Below are positions 1 through 10,510 of a stretch of 64,000 bases of DNA, in pieces. This DNA comes from Isoetes taiwanensis (lineage: Eukaryota > Streptophyta > Lycopodiopsida > Isoetales > Isoetaceae): assembly GCA_021234155.1 (NCBI GenBank), contig JAJEKV010000034.1:7736028-7800027 (forward strand), written 5' to 3'. The notes under the pieces were generated by a model that was given only the letters and a program-made list of their open reading frames with translations, had not been told where the DNA came from and did no database searches. A program made the translations under genes and the position numbers. Numbering within the stretch: the stretch's first letter is position 1; every line of letters starts with the position of its first letter.

Positions 1-472
1 ACAAGGGTTTATCACGCAAAGGAAATGGTGGTTTTATCGGGATCACATACCATAGGCGAGTACGGTGTCTTTGTTATTCTTCCAAGGATTTACAATTTTC
101 AAAACACCGAAGCCCGATCCGGCAATAAGCCCTAATTTGCTAATCCAAACTGCAAAGCTCAATGCGCCCAAAGCTTAGACGGAAATGTGTCGGCTCCTCC
201 GGATGTGGCAACTCCTATTAGATTTGATAATAACTATTATAGAAACTTCTGAGACAAATATGGGGGTGCTAATTTCTGACCCAGCATCGCAAACCGCTAG
301 CCATCGCTATTCCCGATGCCACGGTGTCCATGTATGTTGATGCAGAGGGATAGCTTCTTCAAAGGATTTTCTTTGCGGCTATGGTGAAGATGGGCGTGAT
401 CGGCCCTTTAACCTGAACACGTGGCTTAAAATTAGAACACAGTGCCGAGCTATCAATACTAACCGTTCTTAA
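1..472 (+). pseudogene. Class III peroxidase copy P1, 3' end (degenerate)
   Basis: This is the last exon of a secretory class III peroxidase (heme enzyme that uses H2O2 to oxidise phenolics in the apoplast), cut by the window edge. Reading begins in the region before the proximal-histidine motif, and the C-terminus is aligned to copies P2-P5, ending at a TAA at 470-472. The frame is broken many times. 'ggcgagtacggtgtc' stands where P2 has 'ggcagagtagggtgtg', and there are extra bases near 110, 165, 250, 350 and 375. Most breaks sit at positions where better copies have CAG or CTG, so part of the damage may be sequencing error. No continuous product is possible as written. Confidence 0.85.
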
Positions 473-1597
473 GAGGAAAATAGTTCTTCAATGACTCATA
501 TATTTGTTGCAATAAATGGCCTAGATTCTATGGTGCCAAAAAATAAATCTGAAATACCCTTATGTTTTGCTAAAATTAACAAAACGCCCCTAGTTTTGGA
601 GGTATTTTTATGGAAATGATCATAACTTTTTTGTGATGATCCAAATGAGAATGAGTCTTTCAGATATATTATAGAAGAGGTTGAGATCTTTCCATTAACT
701 CCTGAATCAGATTCCGAAATCTCAAGTTATGATCTCAAGTTGCTGGATCGAATCACGGTTGCCATGGTTTTTGCAAGGCGGTGCCCTCAAAAAAATAGTT
801 GCTGTGAGAGTGAGGAAAAAGGGACGCCATCACCACTGGAACTCAGCAGACTGGCCTGACCTAGTGAAATCATAGCAGCGGCTATGGCGCCAGATAGCTA
901 AGGTAGTGCTCTGCCGGATAGCTAAGGATAGCTAAGGACCAAACTCCTTTTGAGATTTTCTTCAAAAATTAGAAAGGATATTGAAAAAGTCAGTGTCCAT
1001 GTCATAATTGTATTCGGGAAATGTCCATGATGTAATTGTATTATGGCAAATGAACTATGTGTAAAAGGCACATGAATAATCTGTAAAAAGGCATGCGCAA
1101 ATGAATACATTAAACAAGGTGCTGCACACGGAGGGTTGCCTTCCATGGCCAAAGAGTGAAATGGCTTAAATCATAGTTCAAAGTCATGTTTAACTTAATT
1201 AAGCATGTGGAAATCCATATCCCTGAACATTTGGAAACAAAATTCTCTGTAGCCAGACGAACTACCTTTATCTTTCAAAATGCAGCCAATGTAGATATGC
1301 GAGATACAACTCTAGACTAGGCATGTAGGCCAGAAGCCAGAGCCTCAGAACAGACGCATAGTATGGGCTTCGATCAACTGAGCCACTTGAATTTGCATAT
1401 TGTAGGGGTCGCAAAAGACAGTTCAGGTTCATGTTTAGATACAGAGGCAGTTACACATTTATTTTTGGGTACAATCTATCCCCAGAACCCAGGATCTTTA
1501 CAGTGCAAAGAGTGGGTGCACATCAGCATGACAGGCCACGCCACCTCCTGGTGTGTTTTTTGGATCCTTGAGATAGGCTACATGTCTTGCAGCATGG
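473..1597. repeat. Unit 1 flank, 3' of P1 (shared array spacer)
   Basis: This is the peroxidase 3' trailer and spacer, repeated almost base for base after P2, P3, P4 and P5. I see no gene in it. Short open frames at 922-1152 (minus) and 1363-1656 (plus) recur in every unit only because the DNA is duplicated; they have no recognisable domain and match no protein family I know. A stretch around 1105-1190 also occurs inverted at 29740-29816, so part of the spacer probably derives from a dispersed repeat. Confidence 0.6.
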
Positions 1598-2020
1598 TAG
1601 TCACCTCAAAGGCATTTGCTTCTCAGTACATGAGGATCTCTTGTCCATACAACTAACCCATCGGCGAGACGAGCTCTGCAAGGTTCGAGACGCCAGGCCC
1701 CAGAAGAAATGGGCAGTATATCGTAGAGGCTCAGCAATTGTTCGTGATCAGTGGCTTGCAAATCCCTGGCTGGGGTATTTCTAGGTGCCTCCCCACGTTT
1801 GATTTGGTATGTTTGGTTTGTTAACAAAACTTGTAAACTTGTATAGTTCTTGGTTCGGTGATAAGGCTTTTTAGTTTTCTAGTTTTTGTTTGGGCTTCGA
1901 CCCTTTGCTTTGTATCGTCCCATGCCCCGGGGGGTCTCCGTGGACGTAAAAATGCTTATGTCATCTCATCGCATCTCATCTCATCTCATCTCATCTCATC
2001 TCATCTCATCTCATCTTATC
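1598..2020 (+). repeat. SINE-like repeat A, unit 1, with (TCTCA)n tail
   Basis: A tRNA-like head contains 'ggttcgagac' (1682-1691), which fits a pol III B box. It is followed by a body ending in 'ggtctccgtggacgtaaaaa' and a pentanucleotide tail (1961-2020). Repeats B and C in the same unit share the head and body layout: the 'aa..gggcagtata' block, then a 'gtgatcagtggc'-like block, with C also sharing the 3' 'gacgtaaaaa' end. Head, body and simple-repeat tail is the SINE pattern. The A box is weak, so this remains SINE-like. Confidence 0.5.
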
Positions 2021-2021
2021 T

Positions 2022-2961
2022 GTGTTAATATATTTCAATTTTCTAAACTCCTAGTCAAGCACACCTATTTGTGAAGATGTTTTTGCTTCATAATTCTGAA
2101 GCATATACTTCCACATTTGCCTAGGACTCTTGCCCCTAATTTTTATCACATTACTATCTCCTGCCTTACTCATAATAATGCCCTGAGCTTCTTTTATTTT
2201 AGCTTGCTCAAACTTCCCCTCATCACTAACACTCCTACTGCTAGAGTCACAACTTGTTCCACGATTCTACCACTACTAGAACCTTCATTGGTAGACGAGC
2301 TAACAACCTCTACAACTACATTTCTGACTGCAGCATTGCTCACCTCAATAGCATCATCATTCTCAATTAAATATCACAAGTCTTTAACTTCCAACACATG
2401 TTTTATTTTGTCCATCCACCCCTGAAACCCAGGTCCACCTTTGAACACTTCAATTGCTCCCAAAGGATCTACTCCAAATCCACTAGACATAATTTAACCT
2501 GGCTCTGATACCAATGTAAGATCTTCAAGTCAAATAGAGAGTCTTGCAATAGTTTAAATATTCAAACTTCAACTATGTATTGAACTAGTTATGAAGTATT
2601 AACTTAAACCATACAATCACTGTAGTAATAAACAGTCATAATTTGTAGCTAATTTTGTTTTTTAGATTCAAGCGAATTCATTTATAAAAACAAGCCAAAC
2701 TATATAGTCACCCGTGATCAAATTATCTCTACCTCAATCATACAATGAATCGATACTTATAGATGATATATTCCCTATCTCTGACGGTTGTGCAGCACCA
2801 AGCTCAAAAAGCTCGCCTCATGTTTAAATATTATTTGACTGCCAAACTACATATTAAATATTGAATGAACAATTCAATGGTTTATGCTCTTATAGGTTTA
2901 TTTTGCACCTATATCTAGGTCATACATTCAACTTTTTTCAATCTGTATATGACCCTAGGTT
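2022..2961 (-). mobile_element. Relict Ty1/copia 5' end (gag start, PBS, LTR), unit 1
   Basis: Read on the minus strand, 2490 to 2022 starts with an ATG and gives a copia Gag N-terminus. It includes a region like 'QMWKYMLQNYEAKTSSQ', parallel to 'EAWKYLIKTYQTKSSSQ' in the full copia element at 3402-8508, then 'EFRKLKY'. Stops and frame breaks interrupt it (for example VKDL followed by a stop). Just upstream, 2499-2514 reads as a tRNA-iMet primer site (TTGGTATCAGAGCC). The following sequence from 2515 rightward is therefore LTR. Its outer end is not defined. SINE-like A is inserted where gag stops. The same relict is present in all five units. Confidence 0.7.
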
Positions 2962-2976
2962 AAATCCAACTTCCTA
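2962..2976. repeat. Target site duplication of the LINE (left copy)
   Basis: The 15-bp string aaatccaacttccta occurs here and again at 8717-8731 directly after the poly(A). Other units have it once at the empty site. Its edge is ambiguous by the A residues of the tail. Confidence 0.85.
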
Positions 2977-2979
2977 GTT

Positions 2980-3401
2980 GGAGACGTATGTGGACTTGGG
3001 CTTGGGATAAACTACTCCATCCTAGGGTGGCTGTGCTTTGGTGGCAGATTCTTCACAGATGCCCTCGGGTGAATGTGCTTGTCCACAGATTTGATCCTAG
3101 AGTGTCAGCACTCTGCCCACTGTGAAAGCAAAGGGATGAGTTCATTGAGCATTGTTTCTTTTTATGTGATCATCTCCAGCCTGTTTGGTCTTGACTGCTC
3201 TCTCTTTTTCATGTGACATTGACAAGTCAGCAAGTGCTTCTGGCTATTTATCCGGATACTTGGAATAAGGTGCAGAGTCAAGCATTTCATTTGGCGTCAG
3301 GATGGCTGCTGTGGTCTATCTGGAAGCGCAGAAGATTGTGTATCTTTCAGGGTTTGGATATTCCCCCTGTAGTAGTTCTCCAGGATGCACAAGCTAGAAT
3401 C
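2980..3401 (+). pseudogene. LINE ORF2 C-terminus, zinc-binding RT domain fragment
   Basis: The translation includes 'WTWAWDKLLHPRVAVLWWQI', then a Cys-Pro-x-Cys followed by a His and Cys pattern (C-P-L-C ... E-H-C-F-F-L-C), then 'WLLWSIWKRRRLCIF'. This is the layout of the zf-RVT domain at the C-terminus of plant L1 ORF2 proteins. The frame breaks near 3130 and is cut at 3401 by the copia insertion; the rest lies at 8514 and beyond. It makes no product. Confidence 0.75.
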
Positions 3402-3822
3402 TGAAAGGAATTCAAGTAACTATTAACTTCCTTATTTCATTCAATACCCAATGTACATGTCATACACAAATATGAACTCAAACATTAATCATTAAACACA
3501 AAATCATATTCTCATACGACAAACTTTGAATGATCGAAACAACCAGCCCGATCATCTATCTGCATTGTAGTTCTACTTATACACATTGTGGGATCACCGC
3601 CTAGCAGTGATCCAAGAATCGGCACCTTAGGATTCTCCTGTCGGTGGCTAGATGCATGGTTATGCACCCATCTGGCCGGTGTCACTGTTCACCGAGCTAT
3701 TATTATGGGATATCTACAATTGGTATAATTTACAATCAAGGACTATGAAACCATAGTCTATAATTACACAAATATTCAATGAACCATAGTTCACCCTAGG
3801 CATAGGTCGTCTATTTCCAACA
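3402..3822 (-). repeat. Copia LTR (3' LTR in element orientation)
   Basis: 421 bp, matching 8088-8508 apart from about four substitutions. A purine tract (minus strand GAAAGGGGAG, 3823-3832) abuts it, as expected for the plus-strand primer site. Confidence 0.92.
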
Positions 3823-4737
3823 CTCCCCTTTCATTGAATGTTCCTGAATAGGTCTGGTGCATGCTTCAGCATCCTGTATTTTAATTTCTTTCCTTAATCT
3901 GACATACCTTGGTTCTCTGACTGCTTTAGTCAGTATATCTGCCTTTTGATCTTCTGTTGGCACATAATTAACAGATATAATTTCCTTTTGTACCATCTCT
4001 CTATTCTATTCTATTCTAATAAAATGTTGTTTCATTTCTATGTGCTTTGATCTTTCATGAAGCACAGGATTCTTTGTCATAGCTATTCCACTAGCACTGT
4101 CAGACCATAATACTGTTGGTTCAGAACTTTTAATTCCAAACTCCTCCAATAATCTTCTTATCCAAATGATCTCCTTAGCTGCCAAAGTTATAGCAGAATA
4201 TTCTGCTTCTGCACTTGACAATGCCACAGTATTCTGTTTCTTGCACTTCCAACTTACTGGATTGCCTCCAATCATTACTATGTACCCTGATGTTGAATGT
4301 CTATTGTCAGGGTCTCCACCCCAGTCTGCATCTGCATATGCATCAAGCATACAACCTTTATCACTGTAAGTTATCCCATAATTCATTGTCCCCTTTAAAT
4401 ACCTTAAAATCCATTTGGCTGCTCCCCAATGCTATCTCCCAGGGTTATTATTGTACCTATTTAGCAAATTTACTGCAAAAGCTATGTCTGGTCTTGTTGT
4501 TGTTGCTACATGCAGTAAACATCCAATCAAACCTCTATATGGAACCCTTTTCATGTATTGCATTTCTTCCTCTGTATTAGGACACATCTTCTGGCTGATC
4601 TTGTGACCAGGTACTAGTGGTGTATTGGCAATATTACATTCTGTCATATTGAATCTTTCTAGAATACCTTGTACATAATCTGCTTGGCTGAGACTTATAA
4701 CCTTATCCTCTCGATTCCTCATGACTTTTATTCCCAA
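3811..4737 (-). pseudogene. Copia pol 3' part: end of RT and RNase H (frame-broken)
   Basis: This continues the main gag-pol after a frame shift near 4730. 4737-4432 gives the end of the RT region (Q-A-D-Y-V-Q-G-I-L). A gap follows, then 4386-4006 gives RNase H with the copia landmarks 'DAYADADWGGD', 'ALSSAEAEY' and 'SKHIEMKQHFIR'. A last stretch, 3996-3811, has 'ADILTKA' and ends just inside the LTR. The breaks near 4730, 4400 and 4000 stop a single polyprotein. One of them falls in a run of ATTCT repeats (about 4000-4017). Confidence 0.85.
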
Positions 4738-7700
4738 TTCAACTCACCTAAGTCAGTCATCTTAAACCTGGATTTCAGCAGATTTTTGCAAATTCCCAAG
4801 CACTCTACATTATTTGAAAACATTATGCAATCATCAACATACTGCTCACCTTGTTTGAAGATATACAAGTTTCCATCTCCATTTAATTTCATAAATCCTT
4901 GCTCCAACAAATACTTGTCCATGCACTTATACCAAGCTCTGGGTGATTGTTTAAGCCCATAAACTGCTTTCTTTAGCTTCCAAATCTTCCCTTCTTTTTC
5001 TTCAAAATCTTTTGGAGGTCTCATGAATATTTCTTCTTCTAATTCAGCATTGAGAAATGCAGTACTCACGTCCATATGATGAATTTCTAGATTTAAACAA
5101 TTTGCTAGTGTCAACATTATTCTTATGCTTGCCATTTTCACTATTGGTGAATAAGTGTCATTATAATCTACTCCCTCTTGCTGGGAAAAACCCTGAGCCA
5201 CAAGCCTTGCCTTAAATTTCCTTTCCCCATTGGGCAATTCCTTTATTTTGAACAGCCACTTATTTCCCACAATATTTCTGTTTTCTGGTTTATTCACCAC
5301 TTCATATGTTTCAGTCCTTATAAATGCTTGCATTTCTTCAGACATTGCCTTTTCCCATTGCTTGCTGTTTTCATTTTTCATGGCTTCTTCATATGTTAGT
5401 GGTACATTACTCTCCAATACTGCCATTAAAGCTGGAGCTATTTCTTCTTCAAGTATTTCCAATCTCTTACTTTTCCCATCTTCTTCTCTTCCAAGCTCAT
5501 TGATTTTAATGCCTTTGTCTTCCAATTCTTTCATTAATCTTTCAGCCTCAGTCATCCTTTTCCTTTGTCTTTTTGTGCTTTCTTCACCTTGTATTGGTAT
5601 GTTTAAATTGTTTTCTCCTTCAGTATTCACATTTCCTGATTTATTTTCACACCTTTCAGATTTATCAAAGTCTTCTTCATCACTGCTGAAATCTATATCA
5701 GATTTTCTCATTTCCACATTATTATCTTGGTCCACTTTTGCAAGTTTAGGCTCCTTTCTGTCCTTATATAATTGTTCCTCAACAAATATAACATCTCTGC
5801 TTATGATTATCTTCCCTTTTATTGGATCAAATAATCTATAAGCTTTTGCCTCTTCATCATATCCAACTAGAAATGCAATTTGTGCCCTGTCATCCAATTT
5901 GCTTCTTAGCTCCTCTGGTATATGAACATAAGCCATACATCCATAGGTTCTAAATCCCTGATATGATGGTATTTTGTTTGACCATAATGTTTCTGGTATC
6001 TCTCCATCAATACTCACGCTTGGTAGTCTATTCTGTATGTAAATTGCAGCCTTCAATGCTTCTTCCCAAAGCTGATTTGGCAGACCAGCATGCTTAAGCA
6101 TGGCTCTAACAGCATTTAGACATGTTCTATTCTTCCTTTCAGCCACCCCATTCTGCTGGGGAGAATATCTACATGTTAGCTGCCTCCTTATGCCCTTTTC
6201 AATACAAAATGCTTTAAATTTTCTTGAAATATACTCATCTCCTCTGTCTGACCTCAGACATTTTACTTTATATTCTGTTTCTCTTTCCACTTCAGTAACA
6301 TACTGCTTGAAAGCTCTTAAGGCTTCAAATTTCCTTGACAAACAATAACATTTTGCCTTTCTAGTAAAATCATCTATAAATGTTATGAAGTACCTTTTTC
6401 CAGTGTAGCTTCTTTTGTTGAGAGGACCACATATGTCAGTGTGAATTAGCTCCAGAGGTGTTTCTGCTCTTTTGTATCTCCTAGAAAAAGGAAGTCTCGT
6501 GCTTTTTCCTATCATGCATCCCCTGCATATAAATTTCTGTTGCTCCTCATTTAAGGCATCAATATATCCCAATTTACTTAATGCCTTTACATTTTTCAGA
6601 TTTGTGTGTCCTAAACGTTCATGCCAGATCTTCAAGTTTGGGACTGATGCAACATTTATCATTGGAATTGTTTCACATGTACTCATTTCAAAAAGATCAC
6701 CAACTCTTTTGGCCAAAAAACAGATTTTATTATTCTTGACAATTTTGCATACATGCTTGTCAAATAGCACTTGATAATCCAAGTCAACTAATTGACTTAC
6801 TGAAATCAGATTTTTGACAATTGAAGGTACACAAAGTACTTTTTCTATTTCTACTGGCTGCCCTTGCAAATCAAATAATTTAAGCATTCCTGCAGTTTCA
6901 ACTTCCTTTATCCTTCCATCTCCTAAACGTATGCTCTTCAAATGTGTCTTCTTATCCTTCCTTGTGAGCAAATCTGTAGAATCTAGGATTGTTCTTTCAG
7001 CTCCCGAATCTACAATGAAAGATGTCTTAGCATTACATTTCTTGCTCAAGCAATTTGCAAAAACAATGGTTACCTCTTCCTCGGATTCTTCTTCTTCAGA
7101 TTCCACTACTGCAACGTTAGTATGTGCAGCCTTAGAGCCCCTGCCTCTTCCTCTGTTCATACTCCAGCTATTTGCTTTGCCTCTGCCCCTGCCCCTGCCA
7201 CTATCTTTAGGGGTTGGACATTTTGAAGCCAAATGGCCTACACCTCCACATGTAAAACATGTTCTAGTATTCTTTGGACAATTAAATTTCAAGTGCCCAA
7301 CTTCACCACACCCATAACAGGGTCCAATCTGCCTCCCTCTGTCATAACTCCCCTTTCCTTTCTTGACAACAAGCACCTCTGCAGATTCCTCATCCTCCTC
7401 ATTCTCATTTTCAGTCATAAGCCTTTGTTCTATTTCAGTTCTAGCAATCTGCTCAGCTTCTTTCCTAGTTTTAGCAATAGTTCTAATGAGAGTGGCCAAT
7501 GTCCCATAACTAATAAACATTTTTGATATTGCTAGAATCTGGTGATTTTCAGACATGGTTACACCAGCTGCCTCCAAGTCTGCACACAATGAATCGAACT
7601 TATGAAATAAAGTGGTCAAGTCCATCTTCTCATCATATTTTAATTTTCTGATTTCCTTTTCCAACGCGTCTATTTGGGAGGAGCTCTTAGTTTGGTATGT

Positions 7701-8063
7701 CTTGATCAGATATTTCCAAGCCTCCTTAGGACTCAAACTTCTTAGTTTCAGCATTATGCTAGGAGCAACCATAGACAAAATTATAGCTTTGGCCTGACTT
7801 ATTTTCATCTCATCACTTAGCTTATCACTGCTTGTACTAACCTCTTTAGATTTTGCAGTGGATTCTCCTGACTTTGCTGTTGAAGATTCTCCACCAGCAG
7901 TACTACTTCCTTCATCATAAATCTCAACATTTGGTTCAACAATGCTCCACAAGCCTTCAAATTGCAGTACCTCTTTAATCCTTTCTTTCCATATTTGAAA
8001 TCCACCAACTCCCTGGAATATGTCAATAGAGCTCAACAGTGTTGCTCCAAATTGTGTAGACAT
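4728..8063 (-). CDS. Copia Gag-Pol polyprotein (Gag, protease, integrase, most of RT)
   Basis: Open from the ATG at 8063 (MSTQFGAT) to 4728, about 1,111 codons. An earlier in-frame TTG overlaps the primer site and is not a credible start. Domains in order: Gag (UBN2-like, with 'AWKYLIKTYQTKSSSQ'); two CCHC knuckles (C-Y-G-C-x4-H-x4-C and C-F-T-C-x4-H-x4-C); aspartic protease 'VDSGAERTIL'; integrase with an HHCC head ('WHERLGHTN' and the C-x2-C near 'CRGCMIGKS') and a catalytic core including 'SDRGDEY'; then RT with 'YVDD'. It encodes the coat, cDNA synthesis and integration functions. The frame is lost just after 'MTDLGELNWE', so the tail of RT and RNase H are out of frame. Confidence 0.92.
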   Translation of the reverse strand: MSTQFGATLLSSIDIFQGVGGFQIWKERIKEVLQFEGLWSIVEPNVEIYDEGSSTAGGESSTAKSGESTAKSKEVSTSSDKLSDEMKISQAKAIILSMVAPSIMLKLRSLSPKEAWKYLIKTYQTKSSSQIDALEKEIRKLKYDEKMDLTTLFHKFDSLCADLEAAGVTMSENHQILAISKMFISYGTLATLIRTIAKTRKEAEQIARTEIEQRLMTENENEEDEESAEVLVVKKGKGSYDRGRQIGPCYGCGEVGHLKFNCPKNTRTCFTCGGVGHLASKCPTPKDSGRGRGRGKANSWSMNRGRGRGSKAAHTNVAVVESEEEESEEEVTIVFANCLSKKCNAKTSFIVDSGAERTILDSTDLLTRKDKKTHLKSIRLGDGRIKEVETAGMLKLFDLQGQPVEIEKVLCVPSIVKNLISVSQLVDLDYQVLFDKHVCKIVKNNKICFLAKRVGDLFEMSTCETIPMINVASVPNLKIWHERLGHTNLKNVKALSKLGYIDALNEEQQKFICRGCMIGKSTRLPFSRRYKRAETPLELIHTDICGPLNKRSYTGKRYFITFIDDFTRKAKCYCLSRKFEALRAFKQYVTEVERETEYKVKCLRSDRGDEYISRKFKAFCIEKGIRRQLTCRYSPQQNGVAERKNRTCLNAVRAMLKHAGLPNQLWEEALKAAIYIQNRLPSVSIDGEIPETLWSNKIPSYQGFRTYGCMAYVHIPEELRSKLDDRAQIAFLVGYDEEAKAYRLFDPIKGKIIISRDVIFVEEQLYKDRKEPKLAKVDQDNNVEMRKSDIDFSSDEEDFDKSERCENKSGNVNTEGENNLNIPIQGEESTKRQRKRMTEAERLMKELEDKGIKINELGREEDGKSKRLEILEEEIAPALMAVLESNVPLTYEEAMKNENSKQWEKAMSEEMQAFIRTETYEVVNKPENRNIVGNKWLFKIKELPNGERKFKARLVAQGFSQQEGVDYNDTYSPIVKMASIRIMLTLANCLNLEIHHMDVSTAFLNAELEEEIFMRPPKDFEEKEGKIWKLKKAVYGLKQSPRAWYKCMDKYLLEQGFMKLNGDGNLYIFKQGEQYVDDCIMFSNNVECLGICKNLLKSRFKMTDLGELNWE

Positions 8064-8070
8064 TGTACAA

Positions 8071-8086
8071 TCCTGCTCTGATACCA
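8071..8086 (-). other. Copia primer binding site (tRNA-iMet)
   Basis: The minus strand reads TGGTATCAGAGCAGGA next to the LTR. This is the usual plant initiator-methionine tRNA primer site, and it fixes the LTR as the 5' one and the element as minus strand. Confidence 0.9.
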
Positions 8087-8087
8087 A

Positions 8088-8508
8088 TGAAAGGAATTCA
8101 AGTAACTATTAACTTCCTTATTTCATTCAATACCCAATGTACATATCATACACAAATATGAACTCAAACATTAATCATTAAACACAAAATCATATTCTCA
8201 TACGACAAACTTTGAATGATCGAAACAACCAGCCCGATCATCTATCTGCATTGTAGTTCTACTTATACACATTGTGGGATCACCGCCTAGCAGTGATCCA
8301 AGAATCGGCACCTTAGGATTCTCATGTCGGTGGCTAGATGCATGGTTATGCACCCATCTGGCCGGTGTCACTGTTCACCGAGCTATTCTTATGGGATATC
8401 TACAATTGGTATAATTTACAATCAAGGACTATGAAACCATAGTCTATAATTACATAAATATTCAATGAACCATAGTTCACCCTAGGCATAGGTCGTCTAT
8501 TTCCAACA
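8088..8508 (-). repeat. Copia LTR (5' LTR in element orientation)
   Basis: 421 bp, nearly identical to 3402-3822, followed by the GAATC target duplication. It would hold the element promoter. I could not place a TATA box with confidence. Confidence 0.92.
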
Positions 8509-8513
8509 GAATC

Positions 8514-8719
8514 GCTAAGGACTACCATTGTTCTTCGCTTGCTTCTGCCAAGCGACAGTTGATATTTGAGTCCTATTTGAGTGTGTTGTCTTATGCATAG
8601 GCTGGTGGTTCTATGGATCATGATTATCCTCTGAAATTGTATTCCCGCCACTGCATTTGTATCTGGCTTTTGGCTTGGTGTTTCAATAAAGTTTGTCGTT
8701 CTTCAGAAAAAAAAAAAAA
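8514..8719 (+). mobile_element. LINE 3' end and poly(A)
   Basis: This is the continuation of the LINE fragment after the copia insertion. It holds the ORF2 end and 3' UTR ('tggcttggtgtttcaataaa'), then an A-run at 8707-8719 and the right target duplication at 8717-8731. Confidence 0.8.
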
Positions 8720-8818
8720 TCCAACTTCCTATGATGTTGCTCTCAGATGTCTATGACGATTATCATGACAGCCAATGATCTTATAACATTTAACACTATA
8801 TGTGTTACAACATGAATG

Positions 8819-9005
8819 TGACCTCAAGGGCACTCGCTTTTTAGTGTAAGAGGATCTCTGGCTAGTTCAGCTAACTCGACGATGTTAGGAGCTATGCAAT
8901 GCTCGAGACACGAGGTTTCAAAAAAAATGGGCAGTATAGCTGGAAGCCACAACACTCATTTGTGACCAGTGGCCTCAAAACCACTCTTTATCTTATCTTA
9001 CTATA
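8819..9005 (+). repeat. SINE-like repeat B, unit 1
   Basis: The tRNA-like head reads 'ggctagttcagctaactcg' (A-box-like) and 'tgctcgagacacgagg' (B-box-like). The shared 'aaaaatgggcagtata' block and the 'gtgaccagtggcctcaaaacc' block follow. The tail is short, 'tttatcttatctta'. It is related to repeats A and C of the same unit but lacks their long 3' body. Confidence 0.5.
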
Positions 9006-9937
9006 GGTCAGACTTACATTTTATTAATGTTTCTTCTCTTGTGTTTGTCTTAGGGTTTGACAAGAATTTTTGTTACACTCTTGGAAGATAATCAATTTCC
9101 TAAGAAATAGAAAAACCATCCACCCCAAAACCACATGATGCATGGATTTCTATGCATGTCAACATGTGCCAGTACATGTATCTAATGTTACACACGTTGA
9201 TTATTGCTCGGCCTCTGACATGATCTTTAAATATAATTATAACCCTGTCAGGTACAACTTTGATCACATTATATGTACCTTAGATCAACATGATTGTGTT
9301 TTTTAACTTTTGCAAGAAGATTTTCTGCCATCAATTAAACATGAGCACAATCTTCCGCCTCCCATTTCACATACATCTAGTACATCATTCCCCAATTTTG
9401 CACTACACTTCAAACAACCTACAAACTCCATTATAGCTATGCATTTTGCACATCTATGATTAATGACCAACATCGTCGGCACACGTTTCTAGTTGTATTT
9501 ATGTTCCATCCTAATATTAGTAGTTGAATGGTCCGGTTGAGTGGAGAACTCCTTTAAATATGGCCTTGCCACTAATTTGTGTAAAAGTTCTTATCTTTGT
9601 TCTGGAATTCATGTATGATTGTATCAATTGGTATTAGAGCACGATTTTGATTTTCTTTGGACCTATGAGTAGTGGAACCATTGTTATGATCTTAGTAGTG
9701 ACCATGAAGCAGGTCTAGAGTTTTGAAGGATGCTGGAATTCAACAAAGCAATAAAGAGGGGAAATACTCCAATGAAACAAGAACTTGGACAATTTCTCGA
9801 GTCTACACTAAAGTAGTGCTTTGACTTTAGATAGTTTTGCAGATATAATATATATAACTATGTAGAGAAACCTACATAGTTAGATGCGTGGGACTTGTGA
9901 GCAGATACGTGAATTGGAAACCAGTGTTCATTTTTTT
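9006..9937. repeat. Unit 1 spacer between SINE-like B and C
   Basis: AT-rich array spacer, repeated in units 2-4 (23005-23901, 34525-35435, 57379-58295). I see no gene. 9598-9640 contains 'ttggtattagagcac', which resembles a primer binding site and may be a worn LTR-element remnant. Confidence 0.5.
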
Positions 9938-10342
9938 GTGCAAGATGCTCTATCTCCAATACAACTGACTAGAAGGCGTGAGGAATTATGCAAAGGTCAG
10001 GAGGCACCTATGCAAAAAAAGGGCAGTGTATAGAGGGGGCACAACTATTATTTGCGAAGTGGCCTCGAAACCCATGGTTGGGTTATCTCTAGTTGCTTTC
10101 AAATACATTGGCCCAAATTTTTTCGTTGATGATTTGTGTTGGGACATAGTGTCCTTGCTTGATTTAAGCTATGTTTGGCGCATAGTCCACCTTGCTTGAT
10201 TTGGGCTATGTGTTGGGGCATAGTCCTCCTCTTGCTTGATTTGGGCTTATGCCCTACGTCCATCCATACCGTCCCAAGATCCACTATGGTCTCTGTGAGT
10301 GACGTAAAAATTCAATCTAATCTAATTAAATCTAATCTAATG
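9938..10342 (+). repeat. SINE-like repeat C, unit 1, with (CTAAT)n tail
   Basis: Same layout as repeats A and B, with a tRNA-like head, the 'gggcagtgtata' block, then 'gcgaagtggcctcgaaaccc'. The 3' body resembles that of repeat A ('cataccgtcccaagatccac' ... 'gacgtaaaaa'). It ends in imperfect CTAAT repeats. The short frames at 9978-10390 are not genes. Confidence 0.5.
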
Positions 10343-10510
10343 ACAGTTTATTGTCGTGCCATGGTCATCATCGTCAATAAATCCTATTGAGAGTTGTTGT
10401 CGTGCATTAGATGGTCACCATTCTCAATGTTTTTCTATTTGTTAGGATATTGATCTTAGAAGATATGGCCCGGTACACAAAGGAAAACACCATTCAAATA
10501 CTAGTAATGG

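Larger units (their letters stand above)
3402..8508 (-). mobile_element. Ty1/copia LTR retrotransposon (5.1 kb)
   Basis: Two 421-bp LTRs (3402-3822 and 8088-8508) bracket a minus-strand gag-pol. The flanks carry the 5-bp target duplication GAATC (3397-3401 and 8509-8513). LTRs run TG...CA. I count about four differences between them, which suggests recent insertion. The element lies inside a LINE fragment and is therefore younger than it. Integrase precedes reverse transcriptase, as in copia. A few frame breaks near the 3' end of pol mean this copy is probably no longer autonomous. Confidence 0.93.
2977..8719 (+). mobile_element. 5'-truncated L1-type LINE, split by a copia element
   Basis: Only the last part of the LINE is present. 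It runs from 2977 to 3401, is interrupted by the copia insertion, resumes at 8514 and ends in poly(A) at 8707-8719. A 15-bp target duplication flanks it. The insertion is absent from the other array units at the same site, so it postdates duplication of unit 1. 5' truncation, poly(A) and a target duplication of this size are the marks of target-primed reverse transcription. Confidence 0.85.

Noticed and set aside
1363-1656. ORF starting MGFDQLSHLNL, repeated in every unit (20797, 55206, 61302)
   Set aside because: It repeats only because the spacer is duplicated. No domain, no splice or start context, and it runs into a SINE-like repeat.
1598-2020. True tRNA genes in the SINE-like heads
   Set aside because: B-box matches exist, but I cannot fold a full cloverleaf with an acceptor stem.
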